In this document: positions 18,988 through 27,995 of the stretch, in pieces
How the letters are laid out: each line of letters begins with the position of its first letter
Numbering within the stretch: the first letter of the stretch is position 1
From: Phycisphaerae bacterium RAS1
GTDB taxonomy: Bacteria; Planctomycetota; Phycisphaerae; UBA1845; Fen-1342
DNA: 64,000 bases
NCBI GenBank assembly: GCA_007859745.1
Contig: SMLU01000001.1
Coordinates: 434,001 to 498,000, forward strand
Reading direction: 5' to 3'
Notes under the pieces: model-generated
What the model saw: only the letters and a program-made list of their open reading frames with translations
Database searches by the model: none
What the model was told of the DNA's origin: nothing
Program-made: the position numbers and the translations under genes

Positions 18988-19048
18988 GTGGGACGGGCGT
19001 CTGCCCGCACCCCGCAGTTTCGGAAACGGGCACGATGCCCGTTTCACC
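18988..19048. repeat. palindromic repeat family 3, copy 1
   Basis: GTGGGACGGGCGTCTGCCCG... pairs imperfectly with ...ACGGGCACGATGCCCGTTTC. Other copies are at 20956 (inside purSL), 56695 and 62445. It occupies part of the 18772-19121 gap, just upstream of purSL, and overlaps an in-frame ATG at 19035 that I reject as the purSL start. Confidence 0.85.
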
Positions 19049-19121
19049 GGAGAATGCACGCCGCGGCTATTATCTCTACCCGGCGCGCGGCGAACGGATG
19101 CACGCGCGCGGAGGACCCTGC

Positions 19122-22121
19122 GTGGCGGTTTTCTGCGTCGAAGTCGGGCGCTTCGCGGAGCAGCCGCAGCGCTGTCCGATCGTTCGGGAACTCAGGCAGG
19201 CGGGGTTTCACACGGTTCGCGGGGCGGTCGAATCGACGCTCTACTTTGTGGAGGGCGCGTTGCGGGTGGAAGACGCGGAGCGGCTCGCCGTGCGCTTGCT
19301 TCAGGATCCCGTCACCGAACGGGCGCAGGTGACCACGGAGGCGGGCGGCCCCGATCGCTGGCAACTGGAGGTTCACCTCCGGCCGGGCGTCATGAATCCC
19401 ACTGCGGAGACGACGCTGGCCGAATTGCGGGCCGAGGGGTTTCGGGTGGACCACGTGCGGACGGCGCGGCGATACCGCTTCGAGGCGGAGGGGGATCCAG
19501 CCGTGTTGCTGCCGGCGATCGGGCGGGCGATCGCGAACGACTGCATCGAACAGGTGGTGCTGGGCACCGCCGGCGTTCACCCGGCGCCGCGTGCACCGCA
19601 GTCGCGGAATGAGACGCGGCACGTGGCGATCCGCGTGCTGCACGAAGCCGCGCTCGAGCGTCTTTCGCGCGACAGGCACCTCTTTCTATCGCTGGAAGAA
19701 ATGCGCGCGGTTCAAGCGTACTTCAACGCGCTGGGCCGCGACCCGACCGATCTGGAAATCGAGACGCTCGCTCAGACCTGGTCGGAACACTGCGTGCACA
19801 AGACGCTCAAGAGCGCCGTCCGCTATCGCGGCCCGGGCTTCGGCCTGGCCGGCCAGCGCGAGCCGATCGAACGCACCTACGACAACTTGCTCAGCGACAC
19901 GATCGCCCGCGCCACGCGCGAGCTCATCGCCGAAGGGCGCGGGCCGCACTGCCTCTCGGTGTTCGTCGACAACGCCGGCATCATCGCCTTTGACGACGAC
20001 CTGGCGGTGGCGTTCAAAGTCGAGACGCACAACCACCCGTCGGCGATCGAGCCGTATGGCGGCGCCGCGACCGGCGTGGGCGGTTGTATTCGCGACGTGA
20101 TCGGCTGCGGTCTGGCGGCGCGGCCGATCGCGAACACGGACGTTTTCTGCGTGGCGCCGGGCGACTGGCCGGCCGATCAGCTTCCCAAGGGCGTCCTGCA
20201 TCCGGCCCGCGTGCTGCGCGGCGTGGTCGCGGGCGTGGCCGACTACGGCAATCGGATAGGGATTCCAACGGTCAACGGGGCGGTGTATTTCGACCCGCGC
20301 TACCTCGGCAACCCGCTCGTGTTCTGCGGCTGCGTCGGGCTGATTCCGCGCGATCGCATCGAAAAGAGAGCGGCGGCCGGCGACTGGGTGGTGCTCATCG
20401 GCGGGCGCACCGGCCGCGACGGCATTCACGGCGCGACCTTCTCATCTGCGGAACTGACCGACACGCACGCGGACGAGTTTTCGCACGCGGTGCAGATCGG
20501 CAACGCGATCACGGAGAAGCGCGTGCTGGACGGCGTGCTGGCGGCTCGCGATCACGTGGATGGTCGCCTGTTCAGCTCCATCACGGATTGCGGCGCGGGC
20601 GGGCTGAGCAGCGCAGTGGGTGAGATGGCGGCGGAGATCGGGGCGGTTGTTGATCTCGAAAAAGTGCCGCTGAAATACGCCGGGCTGCGCTACGACGAAA
20701 TCTGGATCAGCGAGGCGCAGGAGCGGATGGTGCTGGCGGTTCCGGCGGCGCGCCTCGACGCGTTTCTGCAAGTCATGCGGGACGAGGAAGTCGAAGCCGC
20801 GGTGATCGGGCGCTTCGGCGACGCGGAAGGGAATGCGTACTCGGCGGCGCCACGGCTGATCATGCGATTCAATGGAGAGGTCGTCGGCGATCTCGACCTG
20901 AGCTTTCTGCATGACGGCGTTCCGCGCCGCACACGAACGGCGGAATGGCGCGGGCATTCGGACGGGGCGTGCGCGCGTCCCGTCCGCTCGAACGATGCGG
21001 GCCCCGACGTGAGCGGGCGAGACGCCCGCACTCCCCTGTTCGAGCAGCTTGCCGCGCAGCTTTCACGGCCGACGGCCGCCGCCAAGGAGTGGATCATCCG
21101 CCGGTACGACCACGAGGTGCAGGGCCGCACGGTGGTCAAGCCGCTGCTGGGCCGCGGACGCGGTCCGGGCGATGCGGCGGTTCTGCGTCCGCGGCCGACG
21201 AGCGCGCGCGGGATCGCGCTGGGTTGCGGGCTGGCGCCGCACCTGTCCGATCGCGATCCGTACTGGATGGCGCTGGCGGCGATCGACGAGGCGATTCGCA
21301 ACGTGGTGTGCGTCGGCGGCGATCCGCGTCGGACGGCAATTCTGGACAATTTCTGCTGGGGCCGCTGCGACGACCCGCAGATCATGGGTGAGCTGGTCCG
21401 CGCTTGCCAGGGCTGCTATGACGCGGCCAAGGCCTACGGCACGCCGTTCATTTCCGGCAAGGACTCGCTCAACAACGAGTTTGCACTCGACGCGGTGGAC
21501 GTGGATGTGTTGGTCAACACGTTAACGGCGATCGCGGAGGGTGATTCGCCCGACGCGCGGCGCCTGGCGGAGCGCCTGCCGCAGATCGCCGCGCGAATTC
21601 GATCGTCGGGCCGGCTCGCGATCCCGTCGACGCTGCTCATCAGCGCACTGGCGATCGTGCACGATATCCAGCGGGCATGCACGCCCGACCTGAAGCGCGG
21701 CGGCGACGAGCTCCTGCTGGTCGGCGGGTTCGACGCCAGCGGATATGATCCCTGCGACGCGACCCGCGTGCACCTGGCGATGGCCGACGCGATCGCCGCC
21801 GGCCACGTCCGGGCATGCCACGACGTGAGCGACGGTGGGTGGCTGGCGGCGGTCGCGGAGATGTCGCTGGGCGGGCGGCGCGGCGCCGTGCTGGAGCCGC
21901 TGCCGCAGCCGTTCGACGAGCGCGTGGCCGGCTATGTCGTGGAGGCCGGCCCGGACGGCCGGAAGTGGTTCAACACCCGCGGCGTTGCGTGCGCGGCGCT
22001 CGGAGCAGTGGCCGATGACGCGGCGATTCGCGTCGGCGATGAGACCATGGCGCTGACGGATATTGAGCAGGCCTGGCGCGGGCAGCGCTCTGAAGCGCTG
22101 GGCGTCGGTGGCGCGCGATGA
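19122..22121 (+). CDS. purL: phosphoribosylformylglycinamidine synthase, PurS-PurL fusion
   Basis: 999 residues from GTG 19122, chosen for its GGAGGA element 6 nt upstream; the ATG at 19035 lies in a repeat. Residues 1-~165 are two PurS-like half-domains in tandem (DPVTERAQV ends the first; LEVHLRPGVMNPTAETTLAEL opens the second). The rest is the PurL synthetase: QTWSEHCVHKT, KVETHNHPSAIEP with GGAATGVGG, TDCGAGGLSSAVGEM, and in the second half GKDSLNN and CHDVSDGGW. It converts FGAR to FGAM with ATP and ammonia supplied by PurQ, which is not fused and not in the window. A ~27-residue linker near residue 620 is encoded by a family-3 repeat. First gene of an operon. Confidence 0.95.
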   Translation: MAVFCVEVGRFAEQPQRCPIVRELRQAGFHTVRGAVESTLYFVEGALRVEDAERLAVRLLQDPVTERAQVTTEAGGPDRWQLEVHLRPGVMNPTAETTLAELRAEGFRVDHVRTARRYRFEAEGDPAVLLPAIGRAIANDCIEQVVLGTAGVHPAPRAPQSRNETRHVAIRVLHEAALERLSRDRHLFLSLEEMRAVQAYFNALGRDPTDLEIETLAQTWSEHCVHKTLKSAVRYRGPGFGLAGQREPIERTYDNLLSDTIARATRELIAEGRGPHCLSVFVDNAGIIAFDDDLAVAFKVETHNHPSAIEPYGGAATGVGGCIRDVIGCGLAARPIANTDVFCVAPGDWPADQLPKGVLHPARVLRGVVAGVADYGNRIGIPTVNGAVYFDPRYLGNPLVFCGCVGLIPRDRIEKRAAAGDWVVLIGGRTGRDGIHGATFSSAELTDTHADEFSHAVQIGNAITEKRVLDGVLAARDHVDGRLFSSITDCGAGGLSSAVGEMAAEIGAVVDLEKVPLKYAGLRYDEIWISEAQERMVLAVPAARLDAFLQVMRDEEVEAAVIGRFGDAEGNAYSAAPRLIMRFNGEVVGDLDLSFLHDGVPRRTRTAEWRGHSDGACARPVRSNDAGPDVSGRDARTPLFEQLAAQLSRPTAAAKEWIIRRYDHEVQGRTVVKPLLGRGRGPGDAAVLRPRPTSARGIALGCGLAPHLSDRDPYWMALAAIDEAIRNVVCVGGDPRRTAILDNFCWGRCDDPQIMGELVRACQGCYDAAKAYGTPFISGKDSLNNEFALDAVDVDVLVNTLTAIAEGDSPDARRLAERLPQIAARIRSSGRLAIPSTLLISALAIVHDIQRACTPDLKRGGDELLLVGGFDASGYDPCDATRVHLAMADAIAAGHVRACHDVSDGGWLAAVAEMSLGGRRGAVLEPLPQPFDERVAGYVVEAGPDGRKWFNTRGVACAALGAVADDAAIRVGDETMALTDIEQAWRGQRSEALGVGGAR
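20956..21037. repeat. palindromic repeat family 3, copy 2, inside purSL
   Basis: An in-frame repeat copy (GAGCGGGCGAGACGCCCGCA arm) encodes a linker containing VSGRDARTP between the two PurL halves. It lies between conserved modules, not within one. Confidence 0.75.
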
Positions 22122-22618
22122 CGAGCACGACTCTGCCTGCGCAGGAGACGCCGGCCGCGCGGCAGGCCGCCGCCCGCGCCGCAAACGAGCGCCGCCGGCG
22201 CGTGTGGCGAAACGTCGCCTTCTTCTTTGTCACGCTGTTCCTGATCCTGCTGCTCTCACTCTACAACCGCGACGAGCAGGAGGTTCAGGCGGACCGGCGG
22301 CGGATGGAGTTCTGGCGCGAGTCGTTTCAGAAGCTGCTCGACGCCGCACAGGAGCTGCCGCTGCAATTACCGACGCCCCCCGGCGACTCGGCGGCGCTTC
22401 GTGATGACTACATCTACAACATGATGTATCAGCAGGTGCTGCGCGTCCGCGGCAAGGCGGCCTTGTGCTACCGAACGCAGGCGGCGCAACTGGCCTTGCG
22501 CCGCGACGGGCGTCACGTGCTGATCTTCAACGGCCGGGCGCTGGAGATCGTGTGGATGAACGAAGATGAGTTCGCCGAGCAGGCCGAAGTCCTGGGCATG
22601 TACTTCCACGGAAAGTAA
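22118..22618 (+). CDS. small single-pass membrane protein of unknown function
   Basis: 166 residues. ATG overlaps the purSL stop in an ATGA, so translation is coupled. After a charged N-terminus (RRRRVWRN) a single membrane helix (VAFFFVTLFLILLLSLY) spans residues ~33-49; the rest is a soluble domain, probably outside by the positive-inside rule. Residues 50-166 contain QADRRRMEFWRESFQKLL and a YIYNMMYQQVLRVRGKA segment. I do not recognise a family. It sits between purSL and lysA in a tight operon; a role in purine or lysine metabolism does not follow from that. Confidence 0.85.
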   Translation: MTSTTLPAQETPAARQAAARAANERRRRVWRNVAFFFVTLFLILLLSLYNRDEQEVQADRRRMEFWRESFQKLLDAAQELPLQLPTPPGDSAALRDDYIYNMMYQQVLRVRGKAALCYRTQAAQLALRRDGRHVLIFNGRALEIVWMNEDEFAEQAEVLGMYFHGK

Positions 22619-22621
22619 TCG

Positions 22622-23905
22622 ATGGACCGATTCGAGTATCAAGGCGGCCGGCTGATGGCCGAAGGCGCCGCCGTGTCGGAGCTGGCCGAGCGCTTCGGTA
22701 CGCCGCTCTACGTCTATTCGCAGGAAACGCTGCTGACGCACTACCGGCGGCTTCGCGACGCGTTCGCCGAGCTGGAGCCGCTGATCTGCTACTCGCTCAA
22801 GTGCTGCGCCAACACGCACCTGGCGCGGCTGCTCGTGCGGGAGGGCAGCGGCGTCGACGTGGTGAGCGGCGGCGAGCTGTTTCGTGCGCTGCGGGCCGGC
22901 GCTGATCCGGCGAAGATCGTCTACGCGGGCGTGGGCAAGACCGACGGCGAAATCGTGGAGGCGCTGGACGCAAAGATCGGCCTGCTGAACGTGGAGTCCA
23001 TTTCGGAAATGGAGCAACTGGCGGCGGTCGGCGTCGCGATGGGCACGCGCGTGCCCACGGCGCTGCGCGTGAATCCCGACGTCGATCCCAAAACGCACGT
23101 CTACACAACGACCGGCAAGAAAGAGACCAAGTTCGGCGTCGACCTGGAGGCGGCCGGCGATGTGCTGCGGCGCTTTGCGGCGCATCCCGGACTGCACATC
23201 CGCGGCATTCACCTGCACATCGGTTCGCCGGTGAACGACGTGGCGGCGTATGAGCTGAGCATCTCGCGCGGCATCGAGTTCATCGCCGCGATGCGGGCGG
23301 CCGGCGTCGTGCTCGACACGATCGATATCGGCGGCGGCTTCGGGGCGCACTACGCCGGCAGCGAGGCCCCGCCGGCGGCCGAGTACGCACGGCGGATCGC
23401 GCCGCTCCTGCGCGGGCGCGGCCTGAAGGTGATCCTGGAGCCGGGCCGCTCGATCGCCGCCAACGCCGGCATCGTCGTGGCCCGCGTTCTCCACACAAAA
23501 TCGTCCGGCTCACGGCACTTCCTGATCGTCGACGCATCGATGAACGAGCTGATTCGCCCGGCGCTGTACGGGGCGTATCACTTCGCGTGGCCGGTCGAGG
23601 CGGGAGCGCGCGTTCCCGCGACGCGCGCCGCGGAGCAGCCGTTTGACGGGCTGGTTCGCACGGACATCGTCGGGCCAGTGTGCGAAAGCTCCGATTTCCT
23701 GGCGAAGGACCGGCTGCTGCCGGAAATGAAGCGCGGCGACCTCTTGGCCGTTTTCTCCGCCGGCGCGTACGCGATGTCGATGGCCAGTCAGTACAACTCG
23801 CGCCCGCGGGCGGCGGAAGTGCTGGTGAACGGGAGGCGCGTGCGCCTGATCCGGCGGCGCGAGACGTATGACGACCTGGTCCTGGCCGAGCCGCCCGACG
23901 CATGA
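22622..23905 (+). CDS. lysA: diaminopimelate decarboxylase
   Basis: 427 residues. Fold type III PLP enzyme: the PLP lysine is K60 in ICYSLKCCANTHL. GSGVDVVSGGEL, HLHIGSPV, DIGGGFGAHY and ILEPGRSIAANAG bind the cofactor phosphate. GPVCESSDFLA carries the catalytic Cys-Glu pair from the partner subunit. It makes L-lysine from meso-diaminopimelate. Length and motifs match LysA rather than ornithine/arginine decarboxylases. The gene starts 3 bp after the small membrane-protein gene and overlaps ribF by 4 bp. Confidence 0.95.
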   Translation: MDRFEYQGGRLMAEGAAVSELAERFGTPLYVYSQETLLTHYRRLRDAFAELEPLICYSLKCCANTHLARLLVREGSGVDVVSGGELFRALRAGADPAKIVYAGVGKTDGEIVEALDAKIGLLNVESISEMEQLAAVGVAMGTRVPTALRVNPDVDPKTHVYTTTGKKETKFGVDLEAAGDVLRRFAAHPGLHIRGIHLHIGSPVNDVAAYELSISRGIEFIAAMRAAGVVLDTIDIGGGFGAHYAGSEAPPAAEYARRIAPLLRGRGLKVILEPGRSIAANAGIVVARVLHTKSSGSRHFLIVDASMNELIRPALYGAYHFAWPVEAGARVPATRAAEQPFDGLVRTDIVGPVCESSDFLAKDRLLPEMKRGDLLAVFSAGAYAMSMASQYNSRPRAAEVLVNGRRVRLIRRRETYDDLVLAEPPDA

Positions 23906-24837
23906 TCACGCTGCAGCGGCTCGAGGAGTATTCGCCGACGCCGGCCGGGGCTGTGGTCAGCATCGGCAATTTTGACGGCGTACATCGCGGGCATGCGGCG
24001 ATTCTCTTGCAGGCGCGGGTGCGGGCGGCGGAGCTGAGGGCGCGGCAAGTCGTCATCACGTTCGAGCCGCACCCGATGGCCGTGCTGGCGCCGCAGCGGG
24101 CCCCGGCGCGGCTCACGCGCCTCGAAGACAAGCTGCGGCTGTTGGCGGAAGCGGGCGTGGACGCCTGTATCGTCCTGAAAGCGGACGCCGCGCTGCTTTC
24201 TCTCGAAGCCGAGGCGTTTCTGGACCTGGTCGTGACGAATCTGCGCCCGCGGGCGTTTGTGGAGGGGCCGGACTTCAACTTCGGCCGGGGGCGCGGCGGC
24301 TCGGTCGAGACACTCCGTGCAGCCGGCGACCGGTTGGGTTTCGCGGTCACGGTTGTGGCTGCGCTGCATTGCGACGAGCTGCCGGGCCGGCCGACGATCA
24401 GCAGCAGCAGCATTCGCACCGCGCTGGCGGAGGGCCGCGTCGCGGACGCACGGCGAATGCTGGGCCGGCCGCACCGCGTCACGGGTCGCGTGGGTCATGG
24501 CCAGAACCGCGGGGCGGCACTGGGCTTTCCAACGGCGAACCTGGTGGATGTGGAACAGGTTCTGCCGGGACATGCCGTCTATGCCGCCGTGGCGGAGCTG
24601 CCCGACGGGCGGCGCTTCGCGGCGGCGGTCAACGTCGGGCCGCAGCCGACGTTCGGGCAGGACGTGAGCCGGGTGGAAGCGCATTTGATCGGGTTTTCGG
24701 GCGGCCTGCGCGGCGCGAGCGTCGGCCTGGGATTTGTCGAGCGCATTCGGGGGCAGCAGAAGTTCGGGTCGATCGATGCGCTTGCCGCGCAGATTCGCGA
24801 AGACGTGCGGCAGATTGCGCGCGTGGTTGAGTTGTAG
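23902..24837 (+). CDS. ribF: bifunctional riboflavin kinase / FAD synthetase
   Basis: 311 residues; start overlaps the lysA stop (ATGA). The N-terminal FAD synthetase domain has SIGNFDGVHRGH and the ITFEPHP motif, with SSSSIRTAL after it. The C-terminal flavokinase domain has GRVGHGQNRGAALGFPTANL and the GPQPTFG/ESHLI-like segment (GPQPTFGQDVSRVEAHLIGF). It phosphorylates riboflavin to FMN and adenylates FMN to FAD. Last gene of the purSL-lysA-ribF operon. An inverted repeat begins at its stop codon. Confidence 0.95.
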   Translation: MITLQRLEEYSPTPAGAVVSIGNFDGVHRGHAAILLQARVRAAELRARQVVITFEPHPMAVLAPQRAPARLTRLEDKLRLLAEAGVDACIVLKADAALLSLEAEAFLDLVVTNLRPRAFVEGPDFNFGRGRGGSVETLRAAGDRLGFAVTVVAALHCDELPGRPTISSSSIRTALAEGRVADARRMLGRPHRVTGRVGHGQNRGAALGFPTANLVDVEQVLPGHAVYAAVAELPDGRRFAAAVNVGPQPTFGQDVSRVEAHLIGFSGGLRGASVGLGFVERIRGQQKFGSIDALAAQIREDVRQIARVVEL

Positions 24838-24908
24838 CGTCGGCCCTCGGTGGCCGACGGCGGTTTTCGCGCGGTCTTTGCGAATCGTCGGCCACAGAGG
24901 GCCGACGC
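24837..24908. repeat. palindromic repeat family 5, copy 1 (GGCCCTCGGTGGCCGAC type)
   Basis: Arms at 24837-24858 and 24887-24908 (GCGTCGGCCCTCGGTGGCCG versus its imperfect complement). A related unit lies at 38311-38384. It sits between the convergent ribF and the exported-protein gene. Confidence 0.8.
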
Positions 24909-24930
24909 GACGGGTCCTTTCAGCGAGCGG

Positions 24931-26067
24931 CTAACCGTCGCCGCGCGGGGCGGCGCCGCCAGCGTTGGATGTCTCTTTGTCGGCGGCCTTCGACTTCTCG
25001 ACGGGTTGTTGAGCGGCCGCCTCCTGGCGCTGCTTGCGGGTGGGCAGGGTGTCGAGCTTTTCCTTCAGCTTCGTGAATCGCCGCTCGATCGGCTCCTTGA
25101 GCTTCTGCACCTTGGCGGCCAGTTGTGATTTTTCGGCGCTGTCCTTGGCCGCGGCCAGCGACGACTCGGCCTTCTTCAAATCGTCGGCCTTCGTCGCCAG
25201 GTAGCGGTCGCGGTCTTCCTGCGCCAGGCGCAGGAATCCGTTCGCGCTGTTCCGCTGTTCCTCGTTGAGTTGATAGCGCTTCACGAATTCGTCCACGTAC
25301 GTCTGCCAGGCGTCTTTCGGCTGGGCCTTTGAGTCCGGACGCTTTCCGGCGTCCGCTTTGGCCAGCTCGCCGGTCGCTGGCGAAGCACCCCCAGCCGCGG
25401 GGGGCGCATTGGACGGTTGAACTGTCGGCTCCGGTCTCGTTCGCTTCCGCCCGGTGGCGTCGGTGTAGGCGTCGTCGGCATCCGTATTCAGCTTGGTCTG
25501 CTGGGCCCGGCGGTATTTGTGATAATTCGGCGAATTCCGCCAGTCCTGCTCCCAGTCGTAGCCGCCGTCAGACCAGGTCTGCACCTTGTTGTTCGCGAAT
25601 CTCACGGCGACGTTGAACACCGCCAGGTTGCCGTCCAGCGTGACCTGCTGCTCGTCAGTCAGCACGTCGCGCATGTCGACCGAGAGCTTGTCCACTACTC
25701 CCGCGAAGTCATTGATGAACGGCTGCGCCCGCGCCGCCCACTCCGCCATGACCTCCGCCGAGGGCGGCTCACGACCGATCGTGGTTTCCAGGTACTCGTT
25801 CGTCAGCTTGCGCAATTCGCCCTGGTTCTGGTCAAGCCAGGCGGGCAGGCGCTCTTTGAGCATGTTCTCGACGGTCAGCGCCTGCTCGGCGTCGAACTGG
25901 TAGTCGTCCTTCATGCGGTCGACCACCATCTCGATCCAGCCGCTGATCATCTTCTTCGTGGGCCAGAATCCCTCGGCCGCGCCGTCGCTTTGGGCCGACG
26001 CAGGCGGGACGGCCACGCACGAAAACAACACGAGCAGAGCAACGGAGCGTAGCATCCGGCTGCGCAT
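24931..26067 (-). CDS. exported, helical, charged protein of unknown function
   Basis: 378 residues from ATG 26067 (a GAGAGG element is upstream). A signal peptide (LLVLFSCVAVPPASAQS) is followed by a domain dominated by helices with many Lys, Asp and Gln residues (WIEMVVDRMKDDYQFDAEQALTV, LTDEQQVTLDGNL). The pattern of DEQ..L resembles periplasmic helical sensors of the Spy/CpxP or 'LTXXQ' type, but this is only a resemblance. A low-complexity Pro/Ala linker at ~200-240 precedes a second helical part (QLNEEQRNSANGFLRLAQEDRDRY and a coiled-coil-like KAESSLAAAKDSAEKSQLAAK). Function unknown. Confidence 0.75.
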   Translation of the reverse strand: MRSRMLRSVALLVLFSCVAVPPASAQSDGAAEGFWPTKKMISGWIEMVVDRMKDDYQFDAEQALTVENMLKERLPAWLDQNQGELRKLTNEYLETTIGREPPSAEVMAEWAARAQPFINDFAGVVDKLSVDMRDVLTDEQQVTLDGNLAVFNVAVRFANNKVQTWSDGGYDWEQDWRNSPNYHKYRRAQQTKLNTDADDAYTDATGRKRTRPEPTVQPSNAPPAAGGASPATGELAKADAGKRPDSKAQPKDAWQTYVDEFVKRYQLNEEQRNSANGFLRLAQEDRDRYLATKADDLKKAESSLAAAKDSAEKSQLAAKVQKLKEPIERRFTKLKEKLDTLPTRKQRQEAAAQQPVEKSKAADKETSNAGGAAPRGDG

Positions 26068-26335
26068 GACTGAGCCTCTCCACTGTGGCGCGGGCCGCCC
26101 GATCGCTCGAAAGGGAACCGCCGGCCGCGCCCGTGCGCATGATGATGGTACACAAACAGCACCGGCCGGCTACATCGTGTCCGACGGATTCCGACAGCGG
26201 GCAACCCGAGCGCGACCGGGAGACCAGCCTCTGGCCGGTCTTTGCGCTCCGCAGCGAAAACCACAGACCGGCCAGAGGCCTGCCCCCCGATTGCCCCGCT
26301 AATGACGCACTCGGGTGCATTAGGTCGCGATCCGT

Positions 26336-26433
26336 CCGAACCCGCCGCGCCAAGCGGCGGGCTGACGTCCGCGGCCTATGGGGCGCCGATCGGTGCCGAT
26401 CGTCAACCCGCTGCTTGGCGCGGCGGGTTCGGA
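26336..26433. repeat. palindromic repeat family 1, copy c
   Basis: Arms as in copy a, with a ~39-bp centre. It lies in the 26068-26532 gap between the divergent exported-protein gene and obg. Nothing else with a gene-like signature is seen in this gap. Just downstream a TTGACA at 26498 lacks a good -10 partner. Confidence 0.9.
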
Positions 26434-26532
26434 AAGACGTCTCCGATCGCAACCTCCATGGGAGACGCCCGACCCACCGCCCGGTGACCGCCGCGGCTTG
26501 ACACGCCGACGCCGCGGCTGTGGACTGCCGTC

Positions 26533-27681
26533 ATGCAGCGTTCCACGGGAACTTCGAAGCTCTTCGTCGATGAAGCCGTCATTCACGTCGCCGGCGGGCG
26601 CGGCGGCGACGGGTGCGTCTCCTTTCGCCGGGAGAAATTCATCCCCAGGGGCGGCCCGGACGGCGGCGACGGCGGGCGCGGCGGCTCCGTGTACCTCGAA
26701 GCCCACGGGGGCATCAACACGCTGCTCGACCTCACCGGCCGGCATCACTACCACGCCGAAAGCGGCAGGCCCGGCATGGGCGCCAATTGCCACGGCCGCA
26801 ACGGCGAGGACCTGGTCGTGCCCGTGCCGGTCGGGACGCTCATTTACGACGCCGACACGGGCGCCCTGCTTAAGGACCTGGTCGAGGACATGCAACGCGT
26901 CCGCGTCGGCGCGGGCGGACGCGGCGGACGCGGCAACGCCCGGTTCGCCACCTCCGTCAACCAGGCGCCGCGATACTTCACCCCCGGAAGGGAAGGCAAG
27001 CAGCGGCTGCTGCGGCTGGAACTGAAGCTGATTGCGGATGTCGGCCTGGTCGGACTGCCAAACGCGGGCAAGAGCACGCTGCTATCGCGACTGACCAACG
27101 CGCGGCCGAAGATCGCGGCGTATCCTTTCACGACCAAAGAGCCGTATCTGGGAATCCTGGAACTGCCGGGCTTTCGCCGGATCGTGATCGCGGACTTGCC
27201 GGGGCTGATCGAGGGGGCCCACCGCGGCGTCGGGCTGGGCGACGCGTTCCTGAAGCACATTGAGCGAACGCGTGTGATCGTCCACCTGATCGACCTGCAC
27301 CCGCCCGAGGGCGGGCCGACGCCGGTGGAGGCCTATCACATCATCCGTCGCGAGCTGGAGAGCTACAGCGCCGAACTGGGCCGGCGGCGAGAGCTGATCG
27401 TGGCCAACAAGCTGGACTTGTCCGATTCCGACGCGGCCCTGTGCGATCTGAGAGAAGCTCTGGGCGCGAACCTGCTCGGGATTTCCGGCGTCAGCGGCGC
27501 CGGGCTGCGGGAGCTGGGCGAGAGCATCTGGTCGATTGTGGATGAAGTGCGAAAAACGGAGCCTCCGCCCCCGTCGCACGTGATTGACCTGGACAGCGGC
27601 GACGAAACGGAGCAAGCGGCCGAGCCGGAGGACATTCGGATCGTTGAAGCCCCGGACGATGAAGACGATGTGAGCCGGTGA
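26533..27681 (+). CDS. obg: Obg family GTPase
   Basis: 382 residues. N-terminal glycine-rich Obg fold (residues ~10-165; [46 protein letters not shown]), then a GTPase domain with G1 GLPNAGKST near 174, G3 [10 protein letters not shown] and G4 NKLD. The C-terminal part is a short acidic tail (DEDDVSR) rather than an OCT domain. Obg/CgtA proteins associate with the 50S subunit and act in ribosome assembly and stress responses. ATG 26533 has no clear ribosome site but is the only in-frame start before the conserved FVDE motif. Confidence 0.95.
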   Translation: MQRSTGTSKLFVDEAVIHVAGGRGGDGCVSFRREKFIPRGGPDGGDGGRGGSVYLEAHGGINTLLDLTGRHHYHAESGRPGMGANCHGRNGEDLVVPVPVGTLIYDADTGALLKDLVEDMQRVRVGAGGRGGRGNARFATSVNQAPRYFTPGREGKQRLLRLELKLIADVGLVGLPNAGKSTLLSRLTNARPKIAAYPFTTKEPYLGILELPGFRRIVIADLPGLIEGAHRGVGLGDAFLKHIERTRVIVHLIDLHPPEGGPTPVEAYHIIRRELESYSAELGRRRELIVANKLDLSDSDAALCDLREALGANLLGISGVSGAGLRELGESIWSIVDEVRKTEPPPPSHVIDLDSGDETEQAAEPEDIRIVEAPDDEDDVSR

Positions 27682-27691
27682 CGGCTGGGCG

Positions 27692-27772
27692 TGCGGCGGG
27701 GTGACGATCGTTCGCGATCGGCGCCTCACAGGCCGCGGAGGTCACCCCGCCGCTTGGCGCGGCGGGTTCGGA
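27692..27772. repeat. palindromic repeat family 1, copy d (left arm degenerate)
   Basis: The right arm, ending at 27772, is intact; the left arm keeps only GCGGCGGGGTGACG at about 27692-27705. It lies between obg and tRNA-Val. Confidence 0.8.
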
Positions 27773-27921
27773 CGGATCGCCACCCGAAACGGGATGCACC
27801 CTGGGTTCTTGGGTTCTTTCGACAAGGCTTGACGAACCACGTCATTGCGCGGGAAACTTCAACGAGTCCGCGTGGAATCGAACGAACCCGGATAGGCGCC
27901 GGGCGATCGTCCGGTCGCGGC

Positions 27922-27995
27922 GGGCGTTTAGCTCAGTTGGCTAGAGCGCTTCCTTCACACGGAAGAGGTCACTGGTTCGAGTCCAGTAACGCCCA
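27922..27995 (+). tRNA. tRNA-Val (anticodon CAC)
   Basis: A full cloverleaf: acceptor GGGCGTT/AACGCCC, D-arm GCTC..GAGC, anticodon stem CTTCC/GGAAG with loop TTCACAC (anticodon CAC, reads GTG), T-arm ACTGG TTCGAGT CCAGT, discriminator A. CCA is not encoded. Its 3' 22 bases form the left attachment site of the element that follows, so the gene is kept intact by the inserted DNA. Confidence 0.95.

Noticed and set aside
19035-19121. ATG 19035 as start of purSL
   Set aside because: Lies within repeat family 3 and lacks a ribosome site; GTG 19122 has GGAGGA 6 nt upstream.
26498-26526. TTGACA upstream of obg as promoter
   Set aside because: The -10 position holds TGGACT and the start would fall on the ATG; too weak to call.
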